The notes under the pieces were generated by a model. It was not told the DNA's origin. It ran no database searches and saw only the letters and a list, made by a program, of their open reading frames with translations. A DNA stretch of 64,000 nt, from the NCBI GenBank assembly GCA_949317995.1, contig OX439051.1, forward strand, positions 39,063,250 to 39,127,249, in the 5' to 3' direction. The DNA comes from Acholoe squamosa (lineage: Eukaryota > Annelida > Polychaeta > Phyllodocida > Polynoidae). This document shows positions 27,301-39,300 of this stretch, one piece after another. The stretch's first letter is position 1; each line of letters opens with the position of its first letter. A program made the position numbers and the translations under genes.

Positions 27301-30300
27301 GTATTTGATAAATGTGTAAAATAATGAATAATACCCAGAATGGTCCATTGACAGTATCATGCTTCACCCAACAAATTGACCTTCATGCAAGATAGGTCAA
27401 TTTCCTTTCAGTCCAAGTGCACACCACTCATTGACAATGTGACATGGGAAATACACACCAGACCACAAACCAACAATAACATATACACTAAAGTAATACA
27501 AATATAAATCACACTCACGTTCAGTGTTATGAGTACCACTTTCATCAAGTATGTTACTTATATACTTAACCTATCACCTCAGGGTCTGTGGTAACAAGAC
27601 AACTACTTGATGACAGGTGCTGACAGCCATGACCACAGCCCAGAAGTAACACACTGAGAATTGCCATTTAAAGGCATACCATGTAATAACCATATGACCC
27701 ATGGATTTAAGCCTTTAAAGGTAATATGGGACTTTTAGGTCTAATGGTGTTGGCAAGTCTATGGTTACCAAAACTACATTCGGGGCATCAGGCAAATCCT
27801 TTGGGAGTGTATCAACACTGTGGGATCAGCATGATGCATGAATGCAACATTGGCAAGTTACTCACCATTGCTGCATTCATGCATCCTGACCACATATTTA
27901 TACAATACATTACTATGTACTATGTGGCACATGAAGGTTATTATAACAAATACCAAACAGCCAAATAGTACTAACACTGTGGAGTGAATCGTGTGTAATT
28001 GTGTGTATCCTAGTGTGACTACATGGTCTGGGGGTGGAAGGCTTTTGGTGTGTCAAGAGTCAGCTCACTTAGGAATTTTGAATCGAACATTCTTTACAAG
28101 CCAAAGAAAAAACATTCCCATTAGGATTGAAAGTGCATTATTCTCTGGCTACATTTCTAATTTTCTTCATGTACGCAGTAATAAAGGAATTGGCAAGGGA
28201 CTGAGAGAGAGAGAGGGGAGGGATACATTTACTATCATTCAGAGGTATTGAGAGAGAGGCAGTCAAGTAGAAGGGGGAAACCTTAGCACTATAGACATTA
28301 TGAAATAGGCGCATACTATTTTATCGCATTTATAGAATGTTTTATAGATGCAAAGTGTGTAGGTCATTTCCCCTAAGGTACCAACAGACAATGATGGTCA
28401 TAGATACAATTTTCCGAAAAAAAAGAATAGATACCCATTAATTTAATCCATCATTTGTTTTATTAATATTATGGTTAAGCCTTGTCTAGTGCTACTCTTT
28501 GTGCTTTCTCCAGGGTGAGTTGTCACACCCTCATATTTAGACCATTTTACCATGTTCTATGCCAGCCATAGCGTAGCTTTGAAAGTGCAAAAACGATTTT
28601 GATTATAGATTCGCATTATTTAATAGCAAGAATCTGAATAGACTTGTATAGTCAGTGGGACCATAGGGTGTTCTATATGGTGATACAAGCTCTATTTGTT
28701 GTATGGAGTAATGGAGAGACACACCGAGCAATTATATCCAGCTCATGCATCTTTAAATTGAGCGAAAACATGCTTTAATAGCTGTAACAAAAACATACCC
28801 AAAACACAACTCTGGTCACGTTAGTGTCTGTGCACCACACTATTCAGCATGGGAAATTATAGACCTGTCTACACCAAATAGTGCATCTGTAACACATGGG
28901 GGCCATACTGATTTATACATCTAGTCTGTATAATAGGGCCAGGCTGAATAGCTTTAGGGCCATATATGTGGGAGATGTGGCAAATGGGTATAGAAAATAG
29001 CAAGTCAAAATAAGGACTAAACTGCATAGTATCGGTAAAATGTCTATAAAAAAAAATTCAAAATTGAATGACGCCATACACCCTTAAAAAAATGAAATGT
29101 CCCTGTTCTTTTGTAACCCATGTTTGTACATAGATTTATAGAAATAAAAGTAGGTTTTTTTAGTATCTTAAATCCACTATATATCATAGGTTATTCAAAG
29201 TACCTATCTTCATGTATTGGTATTGTCTGCAGCAATTGGCAACATCTCTGTGCACAGGTACAATTCTGTTATCTAACTATCTACTGTATGTCCATTTCAT
29301 GCACCCACCTACCCTCAATGTACACCCCTAATTTCATAGTTGTGCCATGTATAGGTACAGAGCTACAAGGGAAACATCATGTCAACTATTGCCCAGGCAA
29401 TTGTTGACATGATTATTTTTGTAGCACAGGTGCAATTCTGGTATTAAACTATCTAGTGTATGTGCATTGTATGCACCTATAATATCCCCCATTTACATCC
29501 CTAATTTCATAGTTGTCCCATGTATAGTGACAGAGCTACAGAGGAGCATGTTAAATTTTGCCCGAGCAATTGTTGACATGAAGTTTCCCACAGATAATAT
29601 CGTGCTTTCGACTTGACGCTGATACACTGGCTCTATCATTTTTTTGGTTGGTGACAAAATTTTTGAAAATGTCTTTATGACTTTTGTATCATTTAAATTC
29701 TCTAAATCTTTAAAATTAAACGTGGGTGACTAAATTTTAAAGTTGTGTAAGGTAGGTGAAATTATCAAAAAAACGGTAAAATCCTTGTCCCAGCATTACC
29801 AGATAAACATCGTCATTTTCGTACAGATTCCTTGTGAGTGAGTGTGAAATAGGTGTTTAACGCCATTTCGACAGCTACGGTCATATTCATGGCAAGAACG
29901 ACATTACACGATTCCACAGAGGAATGTGTCAGTGCCTGCGCATATGTGGACCACACACACACCTTAGGGAATAGAAAAAAGGAGAAAATAGACCCTCTTA
30001 AGTGGACTAGGGAAGCCCAGAGATTCCTTGTACCACAGTGTGTACTGCACTGCTTCATTGTAGAAATTACAATGATTCACTGTAATGCAACAACAGTGGT
30101 TCATTGTTCAGTTTAACTAGAATCCATGATAGGTATTGTGGATATTTTTAGAGTTAATATTCATTGCGAGAAAATTCTGATTAGACATCACTGTCACAAA
30201 TGAGGACATGTGTGAGCCTTTAGCCTTTAGCTAATAAGCATAAATTATGCTAATTACAGATCTATCTCATGAGCAATGAGAATTGTGGCTTATTGACATT

Positions 30301-33300
30301 CACGAAATGGTCATACCTACCCATTTTTAGCAAGTCATTCCTCCAAAACTAACAGGAGTATCTTCTCATGCTGCGTTCCGAATATAGAGTTAAGTTGGAG
30401 AACAGAGAAGGGACCTAGTGCCATGCTACCTGGTGTGAAATTCATGAATTACTCCAAAAAGGTTGGGTGTACCTCCAGCACAGCATGCCTCACACAGTCC
30501 CTCAGGGTTGCAATACTACCTTTTGTGATGACTAATCAATGTCACATCCCTCTTTGTGTTGGATCCACCTTAGAGGCATTCCAATGTAGTAGAATGTGGT
30601 AATTTACCCTAGTTTACTTGACTTTGGATTATTCAGCAAGCCTGGATTTGCTAAATTTGACTAGGTGTTACAAAGTATCAAGAGATGCTTCATTGATTTT
30701 GGCATTTGTGATAAGTAGAATGGTATGGAGTCTATCACATTTCCAGTAAAGCACATCAGAGCATCAGTGGTCGCGAGTGAAAAATAGGCGTTTAGTGATG
30801 TCTTCTGTGGAAGCCATTCCCATACAAATCTAATATAGGTAGTTCATCTGTACTACCACAGGTGTCAGAACTGAGCTGTGAAATGACCAGTTACTTAACA
30901 GCGACCAGGCTGGCCCAGCTCATTTTTGTCATGGTGCATTAATGTAGCCCTGGCAAATCTGCTCACCACCTAGGCTAAATTTATGAATGCATCTTGTTTA
31001 ACATAAGGGAGTTAATACAGTTCCCAAAGGTCAGCATGATTCACCCCTTCAGTCCTTAAGAGTAGTATTTAGACTTGTCAACACTACAAGGGTTCAAGGT
31101 GACCTGTCCTTTAGTCCCTATCCTTCAGGTAGCCTCCATATGTAAACTGTTGGTATAAGATATCTGTACACTATGCTCATTCATAGTGTGGAATGTTTGT
31201 GTAGAAACCATGAACCTCCTACCACCTGCTGTTCTACTGTTTCCTATAGCTCCTTGGATAAATCATTTTCTTCCATGTGTCAAGTTTATTGTGTGTCAGA
31301 GGTGTATCATGTACCTTGGAGATTAGGTCCCTCCACCACTTAGCTTAAGACCAGGGATTTAGGTAAATGTATTGATATTGGAGACAGCAGCATAGCTGAG
31401 AAAATGGAGAGTGCGGAAGGTGCACCGTTTGAAAAGCCCAGTGCATTTGGTCACATTGCTCATTCTTATAGACCTCATTCACCCTGTAGGCTAGCTCTTA
31501 TGTGAGCTTTTATTGTACTTAAGCTTGGTAGGGAACATTCCTGACTTGTCACAGTTGTGTCATGACGAAAATTGATTTAGGCTAGATAGGGGACAGTTTG
31601 GACTAGTCACAGTTGTGTCACGACTAAAATTGACTTAAGCTTTAGAAGGAACAGTCCTTATGCCCAAAATTAACCCTATTTCATAGAAAATCAGGGATAT
31701 TTGAGCCTCACAAGTACCACTATTTTTAAAAAAAAAACGGGATATTTGTTGTAGATGTAACATTTTAATGTTACACAGACTTTGGAGTGTCTCCTCCTCC
31801 TCTCCTCTCACCATCTGACAAACCATGGTAGGTGAGGTGCATGTACATAACTAATCCTTATAATACCTGTCCACCTGAGCACTCTCCCCCTACCCCATCC
31901 CAACTGGGTTTTAATCCTATTTATTCCTCACTATCTTTTGATATAGTACAGTCATGTCTCTATAAACCAGCCACCTCTGTTTGAGATAAAATTTGACTGG
32001 TTCTTGAATCTGCCGGTTCTCTAAATCATAATTATAATAGAATTCAATGGATATAATCAAATCTGTTTGATGGCAAACGTGGCTGGTAAGTGAATCAACC
32101 AACCTATTAAAGACTGATTTATAGAGACGTGACTGTAGAAAGAAGTATCTCTCTTCCGTTTGTCAAACTTTCACAGCCGCCAGACTAACAGGGAGGGGGC
32201 ATTAAGGATCCAAGATCACATGATTAATAAATATAGTGTTGGTAGCGACGCGTTTTGACTAATAATGATTCCAGCTAATAACAGCTAATAACGCTGGCCG
32301 GTAGCGACCATGCAGCAGCATGCAGCGGCAATGCAGTAGCATGCAGTGACAATGCAGCAGCAGCAATAGCGGCAGTAGCAGCAGCAACTGCAGCAATGGT
32401 TCCGGCGTTATTAGTCTGTGGTAATCTCTCTCTGGCTGACACACATTTATTATATATCACAACATCAGTATGACTGTGGGTTTACTTTTCCAAGGTGAAT
32501 TATATATAGATCAGTAGGTCAGCTAGCTGCCCCCCCCCAACAACACAATCCAAAGGGAAATATACATGGTGTTATGTCACAGAAATTGATCTGTATACAA
32601 TGGTATAGTTGTCAAGTAAAAGGGCAATCAGTGAGGGCCTATAGTAAACTGCTTAGCACCAATGCTGTGATGATGGCACTTACAACTCCACTAGTGGTCA
32701 CTGGGTCAAGTAGTAACAACAACACTGAAGCCCAACAGCTGATTATACATGTACATATACCTTTCTGATACGACGCTGATGTTAGTGTCAATTGGATTTT
32801 TCTTTTATATATTTTCACTTCTACATATTTCTTTTCACCATACATTGTTTTCTAATTTCAAAGTTGAATTCATTAGAGTTCTGTGGAGTGTGTTGCAGTC
32901 CTGCCATATCTATGTATGCAATACAGGTATCATTACAGCAGTCACACCACTTCATGTTCATCTCATCTTACACAACAGTGCCTTTTTTCTGTATTAAAAA
33001 AGTCTTTTCTACATGAAATAACTAATGCTAATAATAACAATATGATTTTAATATGTATACAAATCTGCTAATTCAATATGATTGGACAGATATTGTAAAT
33101 ACACAAGGCCCAAATAGAATGGGGAGAGCTGTATTAAGAGTAATGAAAGCTGCCTTAAGCACTATGTGCCTCGTCCTCTGTATTTCACAATTTTTTTCTG
33201 CGTCGTACTTGCTCTGTTGATGCGCTTTCACCTTCTGAACTTCAGGTTCATAAAAGCTTCCTTTTATCTCCTCTCCAAGAAGGTCTTTCAGATGATACCC

Positions 33301-36300
33301 TTTGGGGGAAACACAATCCACTGTGTATATTCCCTCTTAGGTTCGTACCCCCTGTTGAAGTTTTTTTTTGTGCTTAAAATTCTTGATTTTTTTTTTTAAC
33401 TTAATGGAACAGTTTTTCTCTAGGTTGCTCGTATAACCTGTCAGAAGGTGTGGCTCCTAGGGTTTTATGAAAAGTTAGATTGTAGGACTTTGTCAAGTCA
33501 GGCAGCAACTCAAACCATTTGTAGTTGTTGAAATGAGAGAAACATCTCCACATTTTTCCTTGAAGGGTGGAGTTGAAGTGCTCAGCTTAGGCACACTTGA
33601 CGTCGTCGTTTTCACCGGTGAAAAATGTTATGCCTTTCTTGTCGCAGTGTTTTTTTAATGTTTTGTTCACAAACTCCTTTCCCTTGTCAGTTTGAACCTG
33701 TAGAGGTTTTCTTTCTTTGGTCATTTTCTTGAAAGCATCGACCACGTCGTCAGCTCAGGTAGAGCAAATCTGTACCTGGAGAAAACGTCTATTCCTGCTA
33801 ATATGTATTGACAACCTTTGTTTTCCTTGGCAAACTCTTGCATGTCTATCAGGTCTAGTTGCCACTGTTTGTCTGTGCCCCGTGTTTGAGTCTTAAGTCT
33901 AGGAAATTTGGTCTGGTGTATGCGTCTACGTCCTCCAGTGCTTGTTCTATGTTTTTTTTTCTTTGTTTTTTTGAAGTCATGCCTTTGAAGTATAGAAACA
34001 CTAGAGAAACTTCCAGGTTGCTTAGGATCTGTGTATAACCTGAGGACATCTTTCTTTAAAGCCTTGTGCGCCATTTTGGTGTCCACTTCTGTGTTTTTCT
34101 CTTCAGAAAGCCAGTACCTTTGTTGACTTGTCCTTTTCTTCACGTGGGCAAATGCTTTCTTTTTCTTGAAGGGAGAGCCTTTGACAAGGGGACTGCCTTC
34201 ACTGAAAGCCGACTTGCTTTTGACGTATTTCAAGGTCTGATTCAGCTTTTTAACGGCTTTTATGAAAACATGACTTCCTAGAGGTATGTCCTTTTTCAAA
34301 GACCAGGGTCTGGCAACGAAGGCTAAAAGATCTGTTATGTTGGTTCCCTCCAAACGTTGCCCCTTGACAATTATCTCTCCCTCTCTGTTCCAGTTCAACA
34401 AATTGCTGCCTTGACGTGACAAAACTTGGTACAGTTGCCTGGCTGTGTTTCGATAAGTAACAGGAACTTTTTTCTCTTATGTCAGCATCCATGCACAGTG
34501 TTGTCTTTGGCATGCGGTCAAGGTTCAACTCCAAGTAGCTCAGATATACTGTCTGAGTCTGAATCCTCACTCAGCGGAGGATGATCTGGAGCATATGTGA
34601 AGCTGTCATCAACTGTTTCATGGACATAAACCTGGGGAGGTGGAAGTTCTTCAGGTGGTTGTCCCACGACAGGAGCAGAATAGGGGCCCTTCTTGCCTTG
34701 GCCTATGGCCTTGGCCTTTTTTGTTAGAATCGAGGACTTGACCATCAGCTGATTGTACTGTCTTAATTTCTCCTTCAAATTAAGGTCAGGAGAGTGAAGC
34801 ACCTGATGAGCTTTACCTTGAAGGTGACCCAAAACTTGAACAAGGCTGGAATCTGTAGTTAAACCTTCTCTTAAAAGTTGAGTTCTAAAGTACTTGTCCT
34901 GCTCTGACAAGGGCCATTCTTGAATAACACATTTTCTTGTTGACGGGCTCCTATGAGACCTGTGATGAGAGGTAAGGCTAGGCCCAATACAGTTCCCAGA
35001 AATCCACCCTTTTGCTCAAAAGTTTTCCTCTTCTGCTTGAGAGAGGCCTTGGGTTGAGTGACGGTCTTGAGTTGTTTCTTGTAGGGCGTGAGTCGTTTAA
35101 CTGCGTAAGATTTGTTGCGCAATAGGTTTTTGTTCATTACAATGACACAAATTTGACTCATTAACCTTATGACCTCGTCACTTAATCCCTTGATGAGGTG
35201 GGAGCACTCTGCAGTTGAACATTTAGAAATGTGTTTCAACAAGTGGTAATGTTTTCTTAAAAGTGCAAACCTTCCTTGGTTTTTAGATTTTTTAGTTTTT
35301 TTCACCATCCTATCTTTTTTTTTTAGAGAAGAGGAAGTTTTAGGAACAAAGACCAAAGTTTTCCAAGGGGTGGTGATGCTGTTCCTTACTCTGAGCTCGT
35401 TAGGTGTGGCCTGTTTAAAGTCCAGGAGGATATATGAATGTTTCTCCCGAGTTCCTAAGTTATATACCTCCGTCAGAAAGGATTTCTGACCAGGGTAGGC
35501 TTGTTTGCTGATGTGTCCTATTTGACTCATGTCTCTATTGTTCTTAAATACCACAAGGTAGTGAGCTTTCAAGCTCAATGTTCTGTAGGCAGGGTTGTTG
35601 AAAAATAAGTTTTGAGTTATGAAAATTATGCGTAAACTTCGATGGTGTGATCCCACAGTGAAAAGCTTCATGACGGTAGGAACGTACTCCGAATTCATTA
35701 GGTCGTCTATGATTATGAGGCAGTGTCTCTTTTCTCCTCGAAAAAAAAAAATCCTGAAAAGAGGCCTTTGTGGAACTGAACTCCCATCTTGACCATTTCT
35801 TCAAAGTCATCTTGCCATTGACTGTAGCAGTAGTAAACATTGTGTATACATGGAGTAACTAAATCGTTTAAGCCTCTTATTAACTTGAATACAAGTTGAC
35901 TCTTGCCACAAGAAGTAGGTCCCACCATTATCATAGTGAAGGGACTTTGTAGAGGTGGGTCAAAAGTTACCTCCTCTACCTTTTGATCCATAGTGAATAA
36001 AAGCTTAAACCAAACTGACCAAAGGTAAGCCAGTCAAGCCATGAACAATCTGCAGTGATGACTTAAATCATAACGACCTATGTCACTTAGAGCGTGTCTT
36101 AACACCATCCACTTGCAAGCGACGTTTTTCCTGTACCAGGATATCAACATTTCTCTGCCCATAGAAGAAAGGGTAGTTCCACTTTTCATATACTCCATTA
36201 GACTCAGTCTCAGTCCTAAATAAACCCCTAGACAAGTGTAATTTTCCATAGGAATTTTTTCACTCACTTTTATCAACAAGTCCCCGCAAACGATTCATGA

Positions 36301-39300
36301 TTTAACCTGGTAGGTAGGTAGGTAGGTAGGCAGCCAGGATATGACAAACTAGAAAGAACACAAGAGGAATATATAGGTTAGGTAGGTTAGGTGGGTGGGT
36401 TAGGTGGGTGGGTGGGTAGGTTGGCCCCCTATAGCCCCCAAGACTTGAGGGGTGCCCCCATCCCCAGCCCCTTTACTTTATACCCCACCCCCCAACCCCA
36501 ACCCTACCCTACTTAACCCTACTTTACCCTACCCTACCCCCTACCCTACCCTGTCTTATTTTTGTTTAGTCGTGTTCAATTTGTTTTGTTCTGTTATCCT
36601 GTTATGGGTAAGGCGTGACGATTGTTGGGGAAACAGTGAGCAAGGGAGGTTAGCTTGGTGCACTACTCAGAGAGATAATGCCACACTTTTTTCCTCTCCT
36701 CCACACTGAAATGTTCCAGGCACGTCGGTGAGATGTTTAACATGGGGGATGGACCAAACAAAGTTTTGGTTTCTAAGCTGTGAGCCAGAACGTCCAAAAG
36801 AGACATGAGTAAATTAAGATGAGGATAAACTGGGTATTTTCCTTGGCATGGTGATTCTGTGCAGATTTCCAAGCTTCCAGGTGATGGGGGTTTTTAAGTG
36901 GTGTATTTCTTTTTCTCCCGTTCATGAGGGCATATCCCAGGGTTTCCATGGCTGATTTTGTTATATCGTGAAGTAAAACCATTTTCCTCAAACCTTTTCT
37001 GTCTCTCACTTTCAAAGTTTTTTCCACTAACAAAAAAAAGAAAGTAGATTCTTTTTCTGTGAAGACCATTTTGTCTTAAATGAAATCACACATATTTTCA
37101 ACATGTAGAAGAGCAACACACCATTTCATTTCTTTGCCTGACATATTTCAAAACTTCAGTGTCGTATAGGTGACGTTGTTCAAGAACACGCTGCAGGGAG
37201 TAACGAGGCATTGCAGGCTGTTTCATCAAATGAGCACTTAGTTACCTATTTAACCTTTTAAAGCGATGTGTCACCCGACTCTTATCTCACTTTTCAAAAA
37301 ATGATTTATTACCCAACGACCAGAGTGACGTAAGGGGGAGGAGCTGGGATTGAGCAAGAGCAGGGGAAACAAAGTGAAGGGTGGGTTTAGCCCTGGGGCT
37401 AACCCGGAGGAACATCCATTTATTTCAGTTTTCTTTAGGTGGACCAAAAGTTAGACACGGAGTAGGCTGTAACTACTTTGAGTTGGGGTTGTCCCTTGGA
37501 AAGAATCATTTCTGTTATGACTTTTACTACATGACAACACCCTTCATAGTTATGACCAATTTCTGTCCTGAAACCTCTTTCGTAAAAAATCTTGAAGTTC
37601 AAGGAGTGAGTAACCTTTTCGGGGTGCAGTAAAGTAGCCTTGACTAAAGCTTTCATCAAAGTGGAATCGATAAAAACTGAGTTTCCCCACCCTGCACCAA
37701 AAGGTTGTTGGCCTAAAAAAAATTTCTTTTGTCTGTCGAAAGAAAATTTTTTGGAGCTTCCCAAAAAAAAAATTGAATGCTTGACATCAGGTGTATCATT
37801 GCACCCTGCCCCAAAGAAAATCTGGAGAAAAAAAGTTTTCCCATTTTCTGTGAGAAGTTTTTTAACAGAGGGTCCACAGGGAAGCAATGGAGTAGTTTGG
37901 TTGTGAAGAAAACACTCCCTGTAATTATAGTTAGGGGGGATGTAGAGGTCTTGACAACTGGTTTCCAGACAGAAATGCCACACAGCTCACACCTTACCTT
38001 CTTCTACGCCCCTCCTTATGTCTGATATAAATACCTCCTGACGTCTTTTGTGACAAATGGTCAAGGTGAAAGGCAAAGCAGAACCCTGAGCCATGTCTAC
38101 TTGAGAGATGCTCATTTTAAAATGACGAACAGTCTGAGTTTATCAAAAAGAGCGGTTAGAGACATGCTCACATTACACGCTGAATGATTAGAAAGCGTTG
38201 TCACAGTTTTTTCCCGAGAGACTGTATCAATGTGGAACACAGAATGAAGGGAAAAAAGTGTTAGTACGACCAACCAACGTGGTTATACGTTATCTGGACA
38301 AAAGGGGAACGTCCCAGGATCATATGAGAAAGACTGCTATAAAGTAGGGGCGAGCTGCTCATAGAAAACCATACCTGCTTAAATGGTCTGCCACTCGTCT
38401 CCAACCTGCTGCATCTTTTACTCCTGAAAGGACCTTCTGCTGATAGAATGCCTGGGCGTATGAAGACTGGACCTATCAGAAGGGTGGCTACCAAGATACT
38501 TTCTCCGCTCGTCATACCAAGTCCAGGTTGGTTTTGTCGTCGGGCATAGCCCCTCCTCCCAACTCCCCTGCTTCTGAGCCTGCGACACCTGCCCGGTTGG
38601 TGACTGAAGCTCCTGACAGAAGAAACGGTGGCAACTACCTCACCTGTAGGGGCATCATTTTCACAGGTCACCCCTGTAGTGATTGACCTGGCTCGAGACT
38701 CTCCTTCACCTGCAGTGCATCAGAGAGAAGTAGTTGACCTAACTCGAAAAAACTCCTCTGTCTGCGGGGCATGCCTTTCCGGGGGAAGAGGTGATTGATT
38801 TTACCTCCCCCTACTTTGAAGAGCAGAAAGAAGGGGAACAACCAAGGAAAAACTGGCCTGAAAAAACTGCAGATTTCTACAGTCGTTAGAGGGTAAGTGG
38901 TCAACTTTTTTTTGTCTGGTCAAAAGCTCCTCCTTATAGTTTCATTATATACATGTATGTTCAGTTGAAGGTTTTCATGTACATAAGGTTAAGTTAGGTT
39001 AGGCTTAACCACCACATAGGAGTAAAGTGAGAAAAAGAAAAAAAGAGAGATGCCTTTCAAAAAAATAAAAAAATTTTATACAGTAAATTGTCCCATGACC
39101 CCCATGTTTGGTTTCAGTTGAAAACAGTGGTAAAACACTGTGAAACTCCGACTCTTGTAAAAGAGAAATTTTCACTGAAAGCACCTTCCTTCCAAAGGAA
39201 CTAGAAACAAATTCTTCTTACAAAAATAACTACCGTGACAACTTTAAGTCTATAGCCTCGGGTTTGGCGGTCCTGGGAAAAGTTCAATCCATCATTAAAT

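Larger units (their letters stand above)
20740..27353 (-). mobile_element. LTR retrotransposon on the minus strand with two LTRs, little coding left
   Basis: Two direct repeats of about 653 and 669 bp (20740-21392, 26685-27353) begin TGTCAA and end TTGACA, i.e. TG...CA with short inverted ends. They are very similar by eye, with roughly twenty substitutions and a few small indels. The internal 5.3 kb encodes, on the minus strand, only a short gag-like start and an aspartic protease. No RT, RNase H or integrase was recognisable. A purine-rich tract (AGTGGGAATGTGGGG on the minus strand, 21397-21411) lies next to the 3' LTR as expected of a polypurine tract. Flanks GTGTC (before 20740) and GTATC (after 27353) are a possible 5-bp target duplication with one mismatch. 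Confidence 0.88.

Noticed and set aside
20740-27353. The two long direct repeats as a segmental duplication or CRISPR-like array
   Set aside because: TG...CA ends, TATA and AATAAA signals, a polypurine tract and a protease between them identify LTRs. No spacer array exists and the DNA is eukaryotic.
32259-32460. Leu/Ala-rich ORFs across the CAG-like repeat
   Set aside because: Produced by the trinucleotide repeat; no other support.
37435-38115. A spliced viral gene, using the AAG|GTAAGG at about 37995-38000 as donor
   Set aside because: The frame stays open beyond the single TGA without any intron, so a nonsense mutation explains it more simply; no matching acceptor was found.
38261-38671. 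136-codon minus-strand ORF in the Polinton
   Set aside because: The + strand in the same region shows several protein-like pieces leading into a consistent C-terminus at 38889, and the minus-strand product has no motif.
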